28,982 nucleotides of DNA from an uncultured Clostridium sp. (GCA_934755305.1 CAKVLD010000038.1:1-28982); one strand, 5' to 3'; counted from the first letter of the stretch, positions 8,801 to 16,072 are shown. Translations and numbers: made by a program. The notes: generated by a model not told the origin, from the letters alone.

Positions 8801-10425
8801 AGAACAAATACTACGAATTTATCGAACTTTGTATTCTTAGAATTTTTCCCTTCTTCTGCTCTCTTTGAAAGTTCTATGTATAAATATTCAAATAATATAT
8901 TTTTACTTTCATCGTTATATATTAAATTTCTAATTCCTATATCATCATTTTCAACGTGTCTAAGCCATCTAAGCCACTTAAAGTTTTCTTGTTCCTCTTC
9001 CTTAAATGAATAGAATAGCTTAACATCTTTATAAAAATGACGGCTTACTAAATCCATAGTCATAATATTTAATAAATCACATAACTTATTATATGTACCA
9101 ACTACACCAAAGGCACCTACTTTATTAAACTCTACTATTGTAGGTTTATCTTTTAAGTTTTTATACTTTTTAGCTAAGTTTTCTGGAATATAAACTAAAT
9201 CATCCTTAGAGTTATTAAATTTAAGTGGTGTATATTTAATTTTACATAAAGCATCATCATCACCACTACCAAGCCTAACGTTTAAAAAGTCTTTATCTTC
9301 TTTATCTCTATCAAAAAGATCTTTTTTATACTCTATTATACTTTCTATATTCTCTTCTATAGGCTTATATATCTTATTTAAAATTTTCAATTCACTTTTT
9401 CTAGTCTTTTCTATTTCTAATTCTTTTTCACCTACATATTGTAAATAATTATCTTTTCTTTCTTTAAGTTCATCTTTATATTCTTTTTTAGTAGAAATAG
9501 CTGTAACTATAGACATAATTATACCTACTGTCATAGTACAAACACTATACATAATATAAGTTCCACCGCCACCCATATTACCTCTTATTACTATAGTTAT
9601 TGCTAATGTTGCTAACGCTGGTATTAAAGTTAAAAGTAAATTTTTCTTAGGAGCTTTACCTATCTCTTCAGGAGGTAAAATCTCAATTTCCTCTTTAGGT
9701 TCTATATACTTAATTCTAGTATTTCTATTAAACTTAGGATAAATCATATTGTTATTCTTGACTTTATCCTCAAACTTTAAACCTGAAATCTTCATTTTTT
9801 CATCAATATCTGTATAAAGTTTTCCATCTTTTAAATAAAAATAATGTCCAACTATTATAAAGAAATCATAATTATTAAGTTTTTGTTTTTCTCTTATTTT
9901 CTCTGAATTTATGAAAACACCATATTTAGTATTATTGTCTTTTATATAATATTCCCCATTCTCGCATGAAAAAGTTACACTTCCTTGTTTATAAAGAAAA
10001 TCATCTATAAAAATATGATTTTCTTTATTTCCCCCCATAGTGAAAGAACCTATTCCTTTTAAATCTATAACTCTATCATAATTCTTAAGCACACTATCAA
10101 AATCTATAAAGAAATTTATTTTAAATAGCTCAACATTGCTATTTGGATTCTTTATAATAATCTCATCACCATGCTCTAATTCCTTATTAAACAGTTTCAT
10201 TACACCATCAATAGTGAAATAAACTGAATCCCCACAATTTATTTGCCAACCCTTACTACTTTTAATTAACTCAAATTCAAAGTCCTCAAAAAACCTATCC
10301 TTATTGAATCTTACCTGACATCCCTTTGTTGTCCCAACTTTAATCACATTAATATCATCAGATGAAAGCATATATTCTCTATAAAGGCTTTTACCTGAAA
10401 ATATTACTTTATACTTATTATTCAA
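5872..10425 (-). CDS. essC: Type VII secretion motor ATPase EssC/YukB
   Basis: A 1517-residue membrane ATPase that drives substrate export. The order of parts is two N-terminal FHA-like domains (about 1-105 and 107-210), two transmembrane helices (about 261-280 and 289-311), then three FtsK/SpoIIIE-type ATPase domains. Domain 1 has Walker A GTTGSGKS (703-710) and Walker B VIIDF plus LILIVDEFAEL (808-818). Domain 2 has GSSQFGKT (1034-1041) and HIVIMLDNF. Domain 3 has GKTGRGKR (1318-1325), where the last Ser/Thr of the P-loop is Arg, so it may bind nucleotide poorly. Length and layout match Firmicutes EssC. The start is TTG at 10425, preceded by AGGAGG, 13 bp after the YukD-like gene. Last gene of operon 1. 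Confidence 0.95.
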   Translation of the reverse strand: MNNKYKVIFSGKSLYREYMLSSDDINVIKVGTTKGCQVRFNKDRFFEDFEFELIKSSKGWQINCGDSVYFTIDGVMKLFNKELEHGDEIIIKNPNSNVELFKINFFIDFDSVLKNYDRVIDLKGIGSFTMGGNKENHIFIDDFLYKQGSVTFSCENGEYYIKDNNTKYGVFINSEKIREKQKLNNYDFFIIVGHYFYLKDGKLYTDIDEKMKISGLKFEDKVKNNNMIYPKFNRNTRIKYIEPKEEIEILPPEEIGKAPKKNLLLTLIPALATLAITIVIRGNMGGGGTYIMYSVCTMTVGIIMSIVTAISTKKEYKDELKERKDNYLQYVGEKELEIEKTRKSELKILNKIYKPIEENIESIIEYKKDLFDRDKEDKDFLNVRLGSGDDDALCKIKYTPLKFNNSKDDLVYIPENLAKKYKNLKDKPTIVEFNKVGAFGVVGTYNKLCDLLNIMTMDLVSRHFYKDVKLFYSFKEEEQENFKWLRWLRHVENDDIGIRNLIYNDESKNILFEYLYIELSKRAEEGKNSKNTKFDKFVVFVLDNKGINNHPISKFISNGEELGVTFVFFEESEELLPKGCKKIARLDKEEDLSKGILIDTEDGEKRVEFSYNPIKKDLLEELALKMAPIYVDEVTLESQLTKNITLYELLGIQDTDDLDIEKRWNESAVYKSMAAPLGVKSNKDIVALDLNEKHHGPHGLVAGTTGSGKSEILQSYILSMATLFHPYEVGFVIIDFKGGGMVNQFKDLPHLVGAITNIDGREITRSLLSIKAELRKRQEIFAEAEVNHIDAYIKKFKAGEAKTPLPHLILIVDEFAELKSDQPEFMKELISAARIGRSLGVHLILATQKPSGVVDDQIWSNSKFKLCLKVQNKQDSNEVLKSPLAAEIKEPGRAYLQVGNNEIFDLFQSAYSGASAVNDDMGTFKEFEINEVNLWGKRKEVFKQKKKKTEGNSETQLEAIVDYVHNYCEKNNIERLPGICLPPLPDLIYLKDAVSSSKNPLATEVELGLYDDPTRQLQETVKINLQDANIFIVGSSQFGKTSLLQTIIKSVADTYSPEEVNIYIMDFASMILKNFESLKHVGGVVTSSEDEKLKNFIKMILKEIAKRKEILSNLGISSFASYREAGFKDLPHIVIMLDNFTAFKELYPDMEEAFVNICREGIAVGITVIMANPQTTGVSYKYMTNFGRKIGLYCNDSGEYGMLFDRCRMQPKNVPGRALISIDKVIYEYQTYLAFEGEKEIERVANMKLFIEEMNSKYPGKGAKVIPEIPKLLDMNYINNNYNLSNLKEYEVPIGLNYATIELETINLANVGVFCTIGKTGRGKRTLIRNIMNNLQKNILSNPVKAYVIDNIEKDLSFMDDYGFVDKYSVLYSDFEEVIEDVHDILDERQDLMMDEGIEALKDEPLLLVVVNNNDAVNDINNNKEIMDMYKKIVGQYKKLKVCIIFNNIDNVQVTFASKELVKSLKENRKGILYEDLENSKFFDMNINITRSFKKKLELGDAYYIVENEVIKIKTMQ

Positions 10426-10438
10426 GGCCAGTTTCCTC

Positions 10439-10687
10439 CTATGTTATATTTATAATAGAGCCACTGTGTATATTATAATCACTTAATAATCTATTTCCTT
10501 TTAATAAAGCTATAGGATTTTCAGATTTTAAGTATACCTTGCTCATATTTTCAGTATTAATACCAATATCATATGCTTTATTTAAAGCTAAAACTAAATC
10601 ATTAGCTGTTATATCTAATGGTACTTCTATATCAACCACTTTACTTTGCTTATGTATATGCAATCTAATAATAGCACTATTCTCCAT
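10439..10687 (-). CDS. yukD: Ubiquitin-like type VII secretion protein YukD/EsaB
   Basis: An 82-residue protein with a ubiquitin-like beta-grasp pattern: strand IIRLHIHKQSKVVDIEVPLD, helix TANDLVLALNKAYDI, then strands ending in LLSDYNIHSGSIINIT. YukD/EsaB is a cytosolic component needed for or modulating type VII secretion, and it does not act as a conjugated tag. It sits directly upstream of essC, as in Bacillus and Staphylococcus loci, with gaps of 11 and 13 bp to its neighbours. It starts at ATG with AAGGGGGAAAG upstream. The family call rests on size, position and fold pattern, and is strong in combination. Confidence 0.88.
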   Translation of the reverse strand: MENSAIIRLHIHKQSKVVDIEVPLDITANDLVLALNKAYDIGINTENMSKVYLKSENPIALLKGNRLLSDYNIHSGSIINIT

Positions 10688-10698
10688 ACCTTTCCCCC

Positions 10699-11748
10699 TT
10701 AACTTACTACATATGCAATCTTATTAAAATTAGTATTTTTAGACAATACATTAATATCTAAGTTTTCTTCATTTACATAATTAATATATTCTACTATATT
10801 GCACTTATTTAAAAGATCACCTTTAATTAAGTAATTTTCCTTATCTTCTAAATACATATTGCAGATAAATACAAATTTGTTTTCATCTGAACAATCTATA
10901 TTAAATAGGAGGGAATTTAATTTAGAACATTCAATTTTACCCTGCTTAGTAACAATAATAACTTTATTACAACTACTCATTAACATTGACTTTTCTGTAG
11001 TAAACTCTGAAGAAGTATCTACTATTATATAATCATACTTTCCACTAGTTTTTATTTTATCTATCAAAAATTTATATTCTGGTATCTTTATATTTAAAGA
11101 TGATAAGGCTTGTCTAAACGGTAATAAATAATCAAAAGTTTCATTAACAATTGATTCATCTAGATAGCTCAATATATTTTCATCCCTAGAAAGCATCAAC
11201 TTTTCTAATCCTGATTTACAAAATACATTAGTTCTATTAAAAGGTATACTTTGAAGACTTTCTGTATTAATATACAAAACCTTTTTACTACCATTAGTTA
11301 AAGCCGCTGCAATCCCCATGGCCACAGTAGTTTTTCCTGAACCACCAGATGGAGAATACACCATAAACACCTTACTTTCAGCTCTATTATCTAAACTAGC
11401 AATAGATTTTGTAACTCTTTTGTTCATTATTTCACTATATATCTTCTTTACGCTTGTATATTTATAAATACTATGTAAACTTAAGTTTTCTGTACCTACT
11501 TGACTTTCTTTTTCAGTTAATATAAAGGTATTTCCTATATTATGCTTTTCAAATTCATAACTATACAGATTTTCATTTATAACTAGAATATCGATGTTTC
11601 TAGGTGTACTAAAATACTCCTTTAAATATCCTTCATCTGAAATAACAATTATATCGATTTTATCTTCTAATTCTTCTATAAACTTAAGCTCTATAGGCAT
11701 TAAATATCGTTCATCTGTATCTACTAACATTATAGATAACTTATTCAT
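10699..11748 (-). CDS. MinD/CpaE-like P-loop ATPase with N-terminal receiver-like domain
   Basis: A 349-residue cytosolic protein. Residues 1-115 look like a degenerate receiver domain (LSIMLVDTDERY, then DIIVISDEG and DILVINENLYS), as in CpaE/TadZ. Residues 125-349 form a SIMIBI-class ATPase with YSPSGGSGKTTVAMGIAAAL (131-150) and a Walker-B-like DYIIVDTSSEF. The signature lysine that MinD/ParA carry just before GG is replaced by Ser134, as in some CpaE-type proteins. It could position the secretion machinery or regulate it. MinD-like EspI in mycobacterial ESX-1 is a distant functional parallel (inference). It lies in operon 1 with 11-13 bp gaps. Confidence 0.8.
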   Translation of the reverse strand: MNKLSIMLVDTDERYLMPIELKFIEELEDKIDIIVISDEGYLKEYFSTPRNIDILVINENLYSYEFEKHNIGNTFILTEKESQVGTENLSLHSIYKYTSVKKIYSEIMNKRVTKSIASLDNRAESKVFMVYSPSGGSGKTTVAMGIAAALTNGSKKVLYINTESLQSIPFNRTNVFCKSGLEKLMLSRDENILSYLDESIVNETFDYLLPFRQALSSLNIKIPEYKFLIDKIKTSGKYDYIIVDTSSEFTTEKSMLMSSCNKVIIVTKQGKIECSKLNSLLFNIDCSDENKFVFICNMYLEDKENYLIKGDLLNKCNIVEYINYVNEENLDINVLSKNTNFNKIAYVVS

Positions 11749-11761
11749 TTGCTTCTTCCCC

Positions 11762-12988
11762 TTAATTCTTTGTTATTAAAAAATCACTATTTGCAAGTGT
11801 TATTCTATCCCCTATCTTAACTTCTACCATTACATTTCTTTGTAACTTCCTGCCCTCTAAAAATGTCCCATTTGAACTACCAATATCTTGTATAAAGTAT
11901 CTATCTCCATTAATTATAAACTTACAATGTCTTCTACTTATTGCTTTATTAAAAGATATTTGTCCATCTACCATAGTTGAACTAGAACCAATAATAAACT
12001 CCTCTTTATCAATTAATAAATTAACTTCCATTGGAGTATTTAAACCTTTTAATATTATGGATGATTTAAAAGAATTATCTTCACATTCATCTAACAAAGT
12101 TGTCTCTTCTTCATAATCATCATAAAATTCTTCTTTATAAGGTTCTTCTTTATAATACTTCTCTTCTTCCTCAATCTCTTTTTTCACAGGAGTTTTAACC
12201 TGCATTTGAATTTCCCTTTTAATATTATTTTCTTTTTCTCTTTCTAATTGCATTCTCATTAATAAATCATAATCTAAAGATGGATTATTATTTTTAACTT
12301 TATCTAAAGCCTCTTTTTCCTCTTTTCTTCTAGAAAATAACTTTCCAAAAAAACCTTTTTTCTTAGTTTCTTCTATTATTTCCTCTTCTACTTTTATTTC
12401 AACTGGCTTTTCAATAACTTTAGGCCTTTCCTCCATCTTGTTTCTAGCAGTTAATTCTCTTAAAATTACCTCTAAAGGTTTTATACTTGTAAGACTTTCA
12501 CTTAAAATTCCTATTGAAGGTCCTTTTAAGTTTCTATTTAAATTAATAAGCTGAACTAAATTATACTTTAGCTCCTTTATGAAAGATTCTTCCGTTCTAT
12601 ATTCCTTTGAGTTTATAGGAAGATAAATCATATATACATTAAGATTATGGGTATCTATAAAAATACTATCTAAACTTGAACTAATATTTTTATACTCCAT
12701 AAAACCATTTTCTTTTACTCCTATTACTATACGTAATAATTTAGTTACCACTTTTAAAAAAGTATTTGATGACATTTCATGAGCTAATGATTCTAAAGTC
12801 TTAAACCTTGAAATATCATATATTAACTTCACATTTCCATTATGTGATACTTTTACACATCTTATAAATCCAGAGTTTTCTTCATTTCTAAGAACTTTAT
12901 ATCCTACATCAGAAAATAAATTATTATCTTTTAAAGTATAACTTATGTTTAAATTATCCCTGTATTCTTCAATTAAGTTGCTTATCAA
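11762..12988 (-). CDS. FHA-domain adaptor with N-terminal DUF6382-like domain
   Basis: A 408-residue soluble protein, first gene of operon 1. Residues 1-185 resemble DUF6382, and the stretch SIFIDTHNLNVYMIYLPINS recalls the pseudokinase part of EssB (inference). Residues 185-300 are a charged, probably disordered linker. Residues 331-405 are an FHA domain with GS334-335, SRRHC 351-355 and SSNGT 371-375, the phosphothreonine-binding set. EEETTLLD (293-300) ahead of the FHA resembles the phosphorylatable ETT motifs of GarA/OdhI-type switches. No transmembrane segment is present, unlike EssB. The start is TTG at 12988 with GGAGG seven bases upstream. It probably links Ser/Thr phosphorylation to the secretion machine. 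Confidence 0.8.
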   Translation of the reverse strand: MISNLIEEYRDNLNISYTLKDNNLFSDVGYKVLRNEENSGFIRCVKVSHNGNVKLIYDISRFKTLESLAHEMSSNTFLKVVTKLLRIVIGVKENGFMEYKNISSSLDSIFIDTHNLNVYMIYLPINSKEYRTEESFIKELKYNLVQLINLNRNLKGPSIGILSESLTSIKPLEVILRELTARNKMEERPKVIEKPVEIKVEEEIIEETKKKGFFGKLFSRRKEEKEALDKVKNNNPSLDYDLLMRMQLEREKENNIKREIQMQVKTPVKKEIEEEEKYYKEEPYKEEFYDDYEEETTLLDECEDNSFKSSIILKGLNTPMEVNLLIDKEEFIIGSSSTMVDGQISFNKAISRRHCKFIINGDRYFIQDIGSSNGTFLEGRKLQRNVMVEVKIGDRITLANSDFLITKN

Positions 12989-13023
12989 ACTCTTGCCTCC
13001 TTTATTTTTTTCTTGAAGATTTT

Positions 13024-13070
13024 AAAAAAAATGAGAGACGTTTACATGATACCCTCATAAACACCTCTCA
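13024..13070 (-). terminator. Intrinsic terminator/attenuator in the operon 1 leader
   Basis: On the minus strand the arms at 13070-13058 and 13044-13032 pair as 6 bp, two wobbles and 5 bp, followed by eight T residues (13031-13024). It lies between the probable -10 (13097-13102) and the first start codon (12988), with no room for another promoter between hairpin and gene. If the promoter is right, it must be bypassed for the operon to be expressed, as in attenuation. Confidence 0.7.
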
Positions 13071-13078
13071 AAACTCAT
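13055..13078 (-). other. Possible seven-codon leader peptide
   Basis: ATG at 13078 opens a frame reading MSFERCL and stops with TGA. AAAGGTG lies seven bases upstream of the ATG. The frame runs into the 5' arm of the terminator hairpin, so a translating ribosome would block the hairpin. Very short frames arise by chance, and the ribosome-binding site would sit at the extreme 5' end of the transcript. Confidence 0.25.
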
Positions 13079-13096
13079 AAATTCACCTTTATTAAT

Positions 13097-13175
13097 ATTA
13101 TATACCTTTTTCCAATAAATTTCTGCATTTTAGGATAAAATGTGACTTTAGTCCTATTGTAATAAGACTATGGTC
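13097..13175 (-). promoter_or_regulatory. Operon 1 promoter with paired GACYNNRGTC dyads
   Basis: TATAAT on the minus strand at 13102-13097 is the -10. The -35 position reads CAGAAA, a weak match. Two boxes, GACTTTAGTC (13144-13153, plus-strand reading) and GACTATGGTC (13166-13175), start 22 bp apart. The nearer one is 42 bp from the -10, exactly as in the operon 2 element. The flanks GTCACATTTT and TATATAATA are also shared without gaps. Confidence 0.65.
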
Positions 13176-13216
13176 CTATATTATTTAAAATAACTATATT
13201 ATTAAGATGATTCACA

Positions 13217-13381
13217 AAAGGGGCTGTTGCACAGTTAATTAAGAATTAAGAATTTAAAATTTAGAATGTTGGATGAAAACCTTAATAGGTTTTCTTTATA
13301 AATATCTTATATTAAGAAATTCTATTAGAATTTCATCCTACATTATTAATTCTTAATTGTTGTGCAAAACCCAGCCCCTTT
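13217..13381. repeat. 165-bp imperfect palindromic element (MITE- or REP-like)
   Basis: The ends are AAAGGGGCTG and its complement CAGCCCCTTT. The arms stay largely complementary through TTGCAC, TTAAGAATTAA and GGATGAAA, with sub-hairpins inside (AAAACC/GGTTTT and ATTCT/AGAAT). It carries no ORF. It lies between the SH3-like gene and operon 1 and could act as the SH3 gene's terminator, since the minus-strand end reads AGCCCCTTTTG. An RNA function or a degenerate miniature transposon are both possible. Confidence 0.7.
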
Positions 13382-13462
13382 ATTTATGTACATAACTTCT
13401 ATTACCCTTAAATACAGTTATAACCCTATTCTCTCATATTCTTAAATCCCAATTATAAAATT

Positions 13463-13882
13463 TTATGCTATTTCTAAAACCTTGCTCTTATCTACTGTTA
13501 AATCACTTAAATTCATGTAGCAGTCTTTTCCTTTGTAGAATACTCTAACTAAGTTATCTTCCAATTCTGATATTGGTTTAAACTTACTTGCAGTAGTTGT
13601 TGGAAGAATTTCTCCTGGTTTTGATGGAAATGAATTTCCAAGAACATATACACTAACTTGTGTACCAACTGGTAATTCTGCTATTACCTTACTATCTAAT
13701 GTTTTCCCTTCATATACCTTTGCTCTACTAGTTTTAACTTTTGCTGCATATACAGAAAATTCATCTAAAGTAGATGTTCTTATTACTGATTTTTCTGCAG
13801 TATTTACTTTGGCATTTACTGCTACTGCTCCTGTCCCGACAAGCATTGTCAACGTTGCTAATAATAACGCAATCTTCTTCAT
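13463..13882 (-). CDS. Secreted SH3-like domain protein
   Basis: A 139-residue exported protein. Residues 1-24 form a classical signal peptide: basic MKK, a hydrophobic core, and a probable cut after VNA (A24). The mature part has the pattern of a bacterial SH3 (SH3b) domain: AKVKTSRAKVYEGKTLDSKV, then AELPVGTQVSVYVLGN, and NLVRVFYKGKDCYMNLSDL near the end. SH3b domains usually bind peptidoglycan or protein peptides. No catalytic domain is attached, so it may be a cell-wall ligand or inhibitor. It has its own strong promoter and an AGGAGG ribosome-binding site. Co-function with the adjacent secretion locus is not indicated. Confidence 0.75.
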   Translation of the reverse strand: MKKIALLLATLTMLVGTGAVAVNAKVNTAEKSVIRTSTLDEFSVYAAKVKTSRAKVYEGKTLDSKVIAELPVGTQVSVYVLGNSFPSKPGEILPTTTASKFKPISELEDNLVRVFYKGKDCYMNLSDLTVDKSKVLEIA

Positions 13883-13919
13883 ATTTATACCTCCTTTTAC
13901 AATTTATTTTATATTAGTT

Positions 13920-13948
13920 ATTATATACCCGGACCTAAAATTTGTAAA
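13920..13948 (-). promoter_or_regulatory. Sigma-A promoter of the SH3-like gene
   Basis: On the minus strand TTTACA (13948-13943) and TATAAT (13925-13920) are separated by 17 bp, a near-consensus vegetative promoter about 38 bp upstream of the start codon. Confidence 0.75.
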
Positions 13949-14022
13949 GTTTATTTTATTAATAAAATTATTAAATTATTTTCATTTAATTAATTTTAAA
14001 GAATTTATCTTTGTATTTAGAT

Positions 14023-14050
14023 AAAAAAAAATGCCACATAGTGACATTTT
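14023..14050 (-). terminator. Intrinsic terminator of map
   Basis: On the minus strand AAAATGTCAC and GTGGCATTTT form a 10-bp stem (one wobble) with a 3-nt loop and a run of T residues. It begins 12 bp after the map stop codon. Confidence 0.85.
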
Positions 14051-14061
14051 AATAATTTGTT

Positions 14062-14928
14062 CTATTTTGATATTATTTCTACTCCTGTTTCAGTAACAAG
14101 AAGAGTATGTTCCCATTGAGCAGACAAAGAACCATCAGCAGTACGAACTGTCCATTCATCATCTCCATCAATATAAATTTCACTTTTTCCTGCATTTATC
14201 ATAGGTTCAATAGTAATAACCATACCAGGAACTAAAATCATTCCAGTACCTCTTTTACCCACATGTGAAACAAAAGGATCTTCATGCATTGCAAGACCTA
14301 CTCCATGTCCACCAAATTCTCTAACTACTGAATATCCATGGGACTCTGCATATTCTTGAATAGCTGCCCCTACATCTCCCAAAAATCCCCAAGGCTTAAC
14401 AGCTTTTATTCCTTCTTCTAGACATTCTTTAGTTACTTCAACAAGTCTTTTAGCTTCAGAACTAACATCCCCTATCATAAACATTCTTGAAGCATCAGAA
14501 TAATAACCATTTAGAATAGTAGTTGCATCTACATTAATAATATCTCCAGACTTTAATACATCATTTGTATTTGGAATTCCGTGACAAACAACATCATTAA
14601 TAGATGTACAAATACTTTTTGGATATCCTTCAAAGTTTAAATCTCCAGGAATTCCACCATGGGCTATTGTATATTCATAAGTCATTTTATCAATTTCTTC
14701 TGTAGTCATTCCTTCTTTAATATTAGCTTCAATTAAATTTAGAAGTCCATTATTAATCTTTGCACTTTCCCTAATTCCTTGAATTTGTTCCTCATTTTTT
14801 ATTAAGTTTCTTGATGGAACTATAAATCCTTGATTTCTTAGATGTTTTAGCTTTTCATCAAACTCTAAGTGGCACTTCTTATATTTTAAACCGCTACCAC
14901 ACCAACATTTATCATTTCTATTAATCAA
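14062..14928 (-). CDS. map: Methionine aminopeptidase type I with SEC-C motif
   Basis: A 288-residue enzyme that removes the initiator methionine from new proteins. Residues 5-20 (NDKCWCGSGLKYKKCH) are a SEC-C zinc-binding motif that can dock the enzyme to ribosomes. The pita-bread catalytic domain follows, with metal ligands D134 (NVDAT), D145 (YSDAS), H208 (GGHGVG), E241 (TIEPM) and E273 (QWEHT), and H116 in CHGIPN contacting substrate. All catalytic residues are present. The start is TTG at 14928 with AAGG upstream; a later ATG would cut off the SEC-C motif. It lies 77 bp after the SseB-like gene and ends in a clear terminator. Possibly a second, non-ribosomal-operon copy, since none of the usual neighbours (adk, secY) is nearby. 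Confidence 0.95.
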   Translation of the reverse strand: MINRNDKCWCGSGLKYKKCHLEFDEKLKHLRNQGFIVPSRNLIKNEEQIQGIRESAKINNGLLNLIEANIKEGMTTEEIDKMTYEYTIAHGGIPGDLNFEGYPKSICTSINDVVCHGIPNTNDVLKSGDIINVDATTILNGYYSDASRMFMIGDVSSEAKRLVEVTKECLEEGIKAVKPWGFLGDVGAAIQEYAESHGYSVVREFGGHGVGLAMHEDPFVSHVGKRGTGMILVPGMVITIEPMINAGKSEIYIDGDDEWTVRTADGSLSAQWEHTLLVTETGVEIISK

Positions 14929-15005
14929 TTAAATCAACCTTCTTCTTATACATTTTCTATTTCTATATTTAATATCTATTCTTGCACGTAAAAAAAGTTC
15001 TACTC

Positions 15006-15836
15006 TTACAATAATTTATCTATAAGAAATTGTACCTTAGCTAACTTTTTCTTAAGTTGAACTGTTCCATATATAATTCTTATTTCCATATCTGGTTTTT
15101 GAACAAAAGTATTTACAATTAAGTTATTAAGCTTTAGCGCATCAACTGGAACTGCAAATTTTTCATCACCTAGATTGCTTTTGGCATAATCCTTTGCTAA
15201 TTTTTCATCAAAAAATAATCTAAGAGAATCATCTTTATTATCTAACAAAAACTCATCCTTACTTAAATTCTCATCAGTATTTGCTGAACTTGCTATTATA
15301 TAAGCTTTTTTATCAGTAAATTGTATCATATGGAATAAATTAATAAACATAAAATCAGTATTTGAAACTAAAGGTTCCTCCCCTTTATGAGTATATAAAG
15401 CATTTACAAAATCCTTTACAACAACATTAATCCATTCCTTACCGTCATTTATTATTATGGAAAATAATCCTTTAAACATGGCATTATATGCAGTTTTCAT
15501 CATTCCATCTGTTCTTACCTTTAGTACTAAAGGCTTATCTTTTTCAGTAGTTGTATCTATTGTCAACTTATAATTAATAGCACATTCTTCTGCTAAAGCT
15601 TTGTCCGAAAAAATTCTAAAGCATGGTCTTCCTAGAGAATCTGGTCCTGATAATATCATACCAGTGTTATTTTCAAATTCTTCTACAGTAGTATCTTTGC
15701 CTAATAGAGTATAAATATATTCTTGATCTAATAATGCAAATAATATTTCTTGTTGCTTTTCTAGTATCCCCTTCTTATCATTTTTGTCTATTGATCCAAA
15801 TTCTCTTATTAATTCTACAACATTTTTATTATTCAT
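15006..15836 (-). CDS. SseB-like protein of unknown function
   Basis: A 276-residue soluble protein, probably cytosolic. Two segments resemble each other: PCFRIFSDKALAEECA (about 70-86) and LRLFFDEKLAKDYAKS (about 205-221). Each has the F-x-D/S-x-x-x-A pattern of the SseB N-terminal fold, which suggests two SseB-like units. A C-terminal part (DMEIRIIYGTVQLKKKLAKV) may be a third element. No catalytic motif is seen. The ATG has a strong AGGGGG site. It is upstream of map, spaced by 77 bp, and could share its transcript. The function is not known, and the SseB link is my pattern reading only. Confidence 0.55.
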   Translation of the reverse strand: MNNKNVVELIREFGSIDKNDKKGILEKQQEILFALLDQEYIYTLLGKDTTVEEFENNTGMILSGPDSLGRPCFRIFSDKALAEECAINYKLTIDTTTEKDKPLVLKVRTDGMMKTAYNAMFKGLFSIIINDGKEWINVVVKDFVNALYTHKGEEPLVSNTDFMFINLFHMIQFTDKKAYIIASSANTDENLSKDEFLLDNKDDSLRLFFDEKLAKDYAKSNLGDEKFAVPVDALKLNNLIVNTFVQKPDMEIRIIYGTVQLKKKLAKVQFLIDKLL

Positions 15837-16042
15837 CTATATCCCCCTGATTCCTTTTATCATTTATACTTCTATTATAACTTAAAAATATAATTTAGTA
15901 TTAATATTAAATATTTTTTCTATAATTTTTTCATTAATCTACATAATTTGTGTTATTATAGCTCTTGAGTTTTCTGCAATTATTTTTATTGTTTTATCAG
16001 TATTCCTTAAAAGATTAACTTTTTATTTGTATATATTAAAAT

Positions 16043-16068
16043 TAGGTAGTCTAAATTTAGACTACCTA
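16043..16068 (-). terminator. Perfect palindrome, likely terminator of the 254-residue methyltransferase gene
   Basis: A 26-bp perfect palindrome, with arms TAGGTAGTCTAAA, starts four bases after the stop codon at 16073. The following minus-strand sequence, ATTTTAATAT, is only a weak T tract, so termination may be partial. A protein-binding dyad is the alternative. Confidence 0.6.
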
Positions 16069-16072
16069 TACT

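Noticed and set aside
12989..13462. A small protein gene between the SH3-like gene and operon 1
   Set aside because: Apart from the seven-codon leader frame, no frame with a believable start and ribosome-binding site was seen; the region is taken up by the promoter, hairpin and palindrome.
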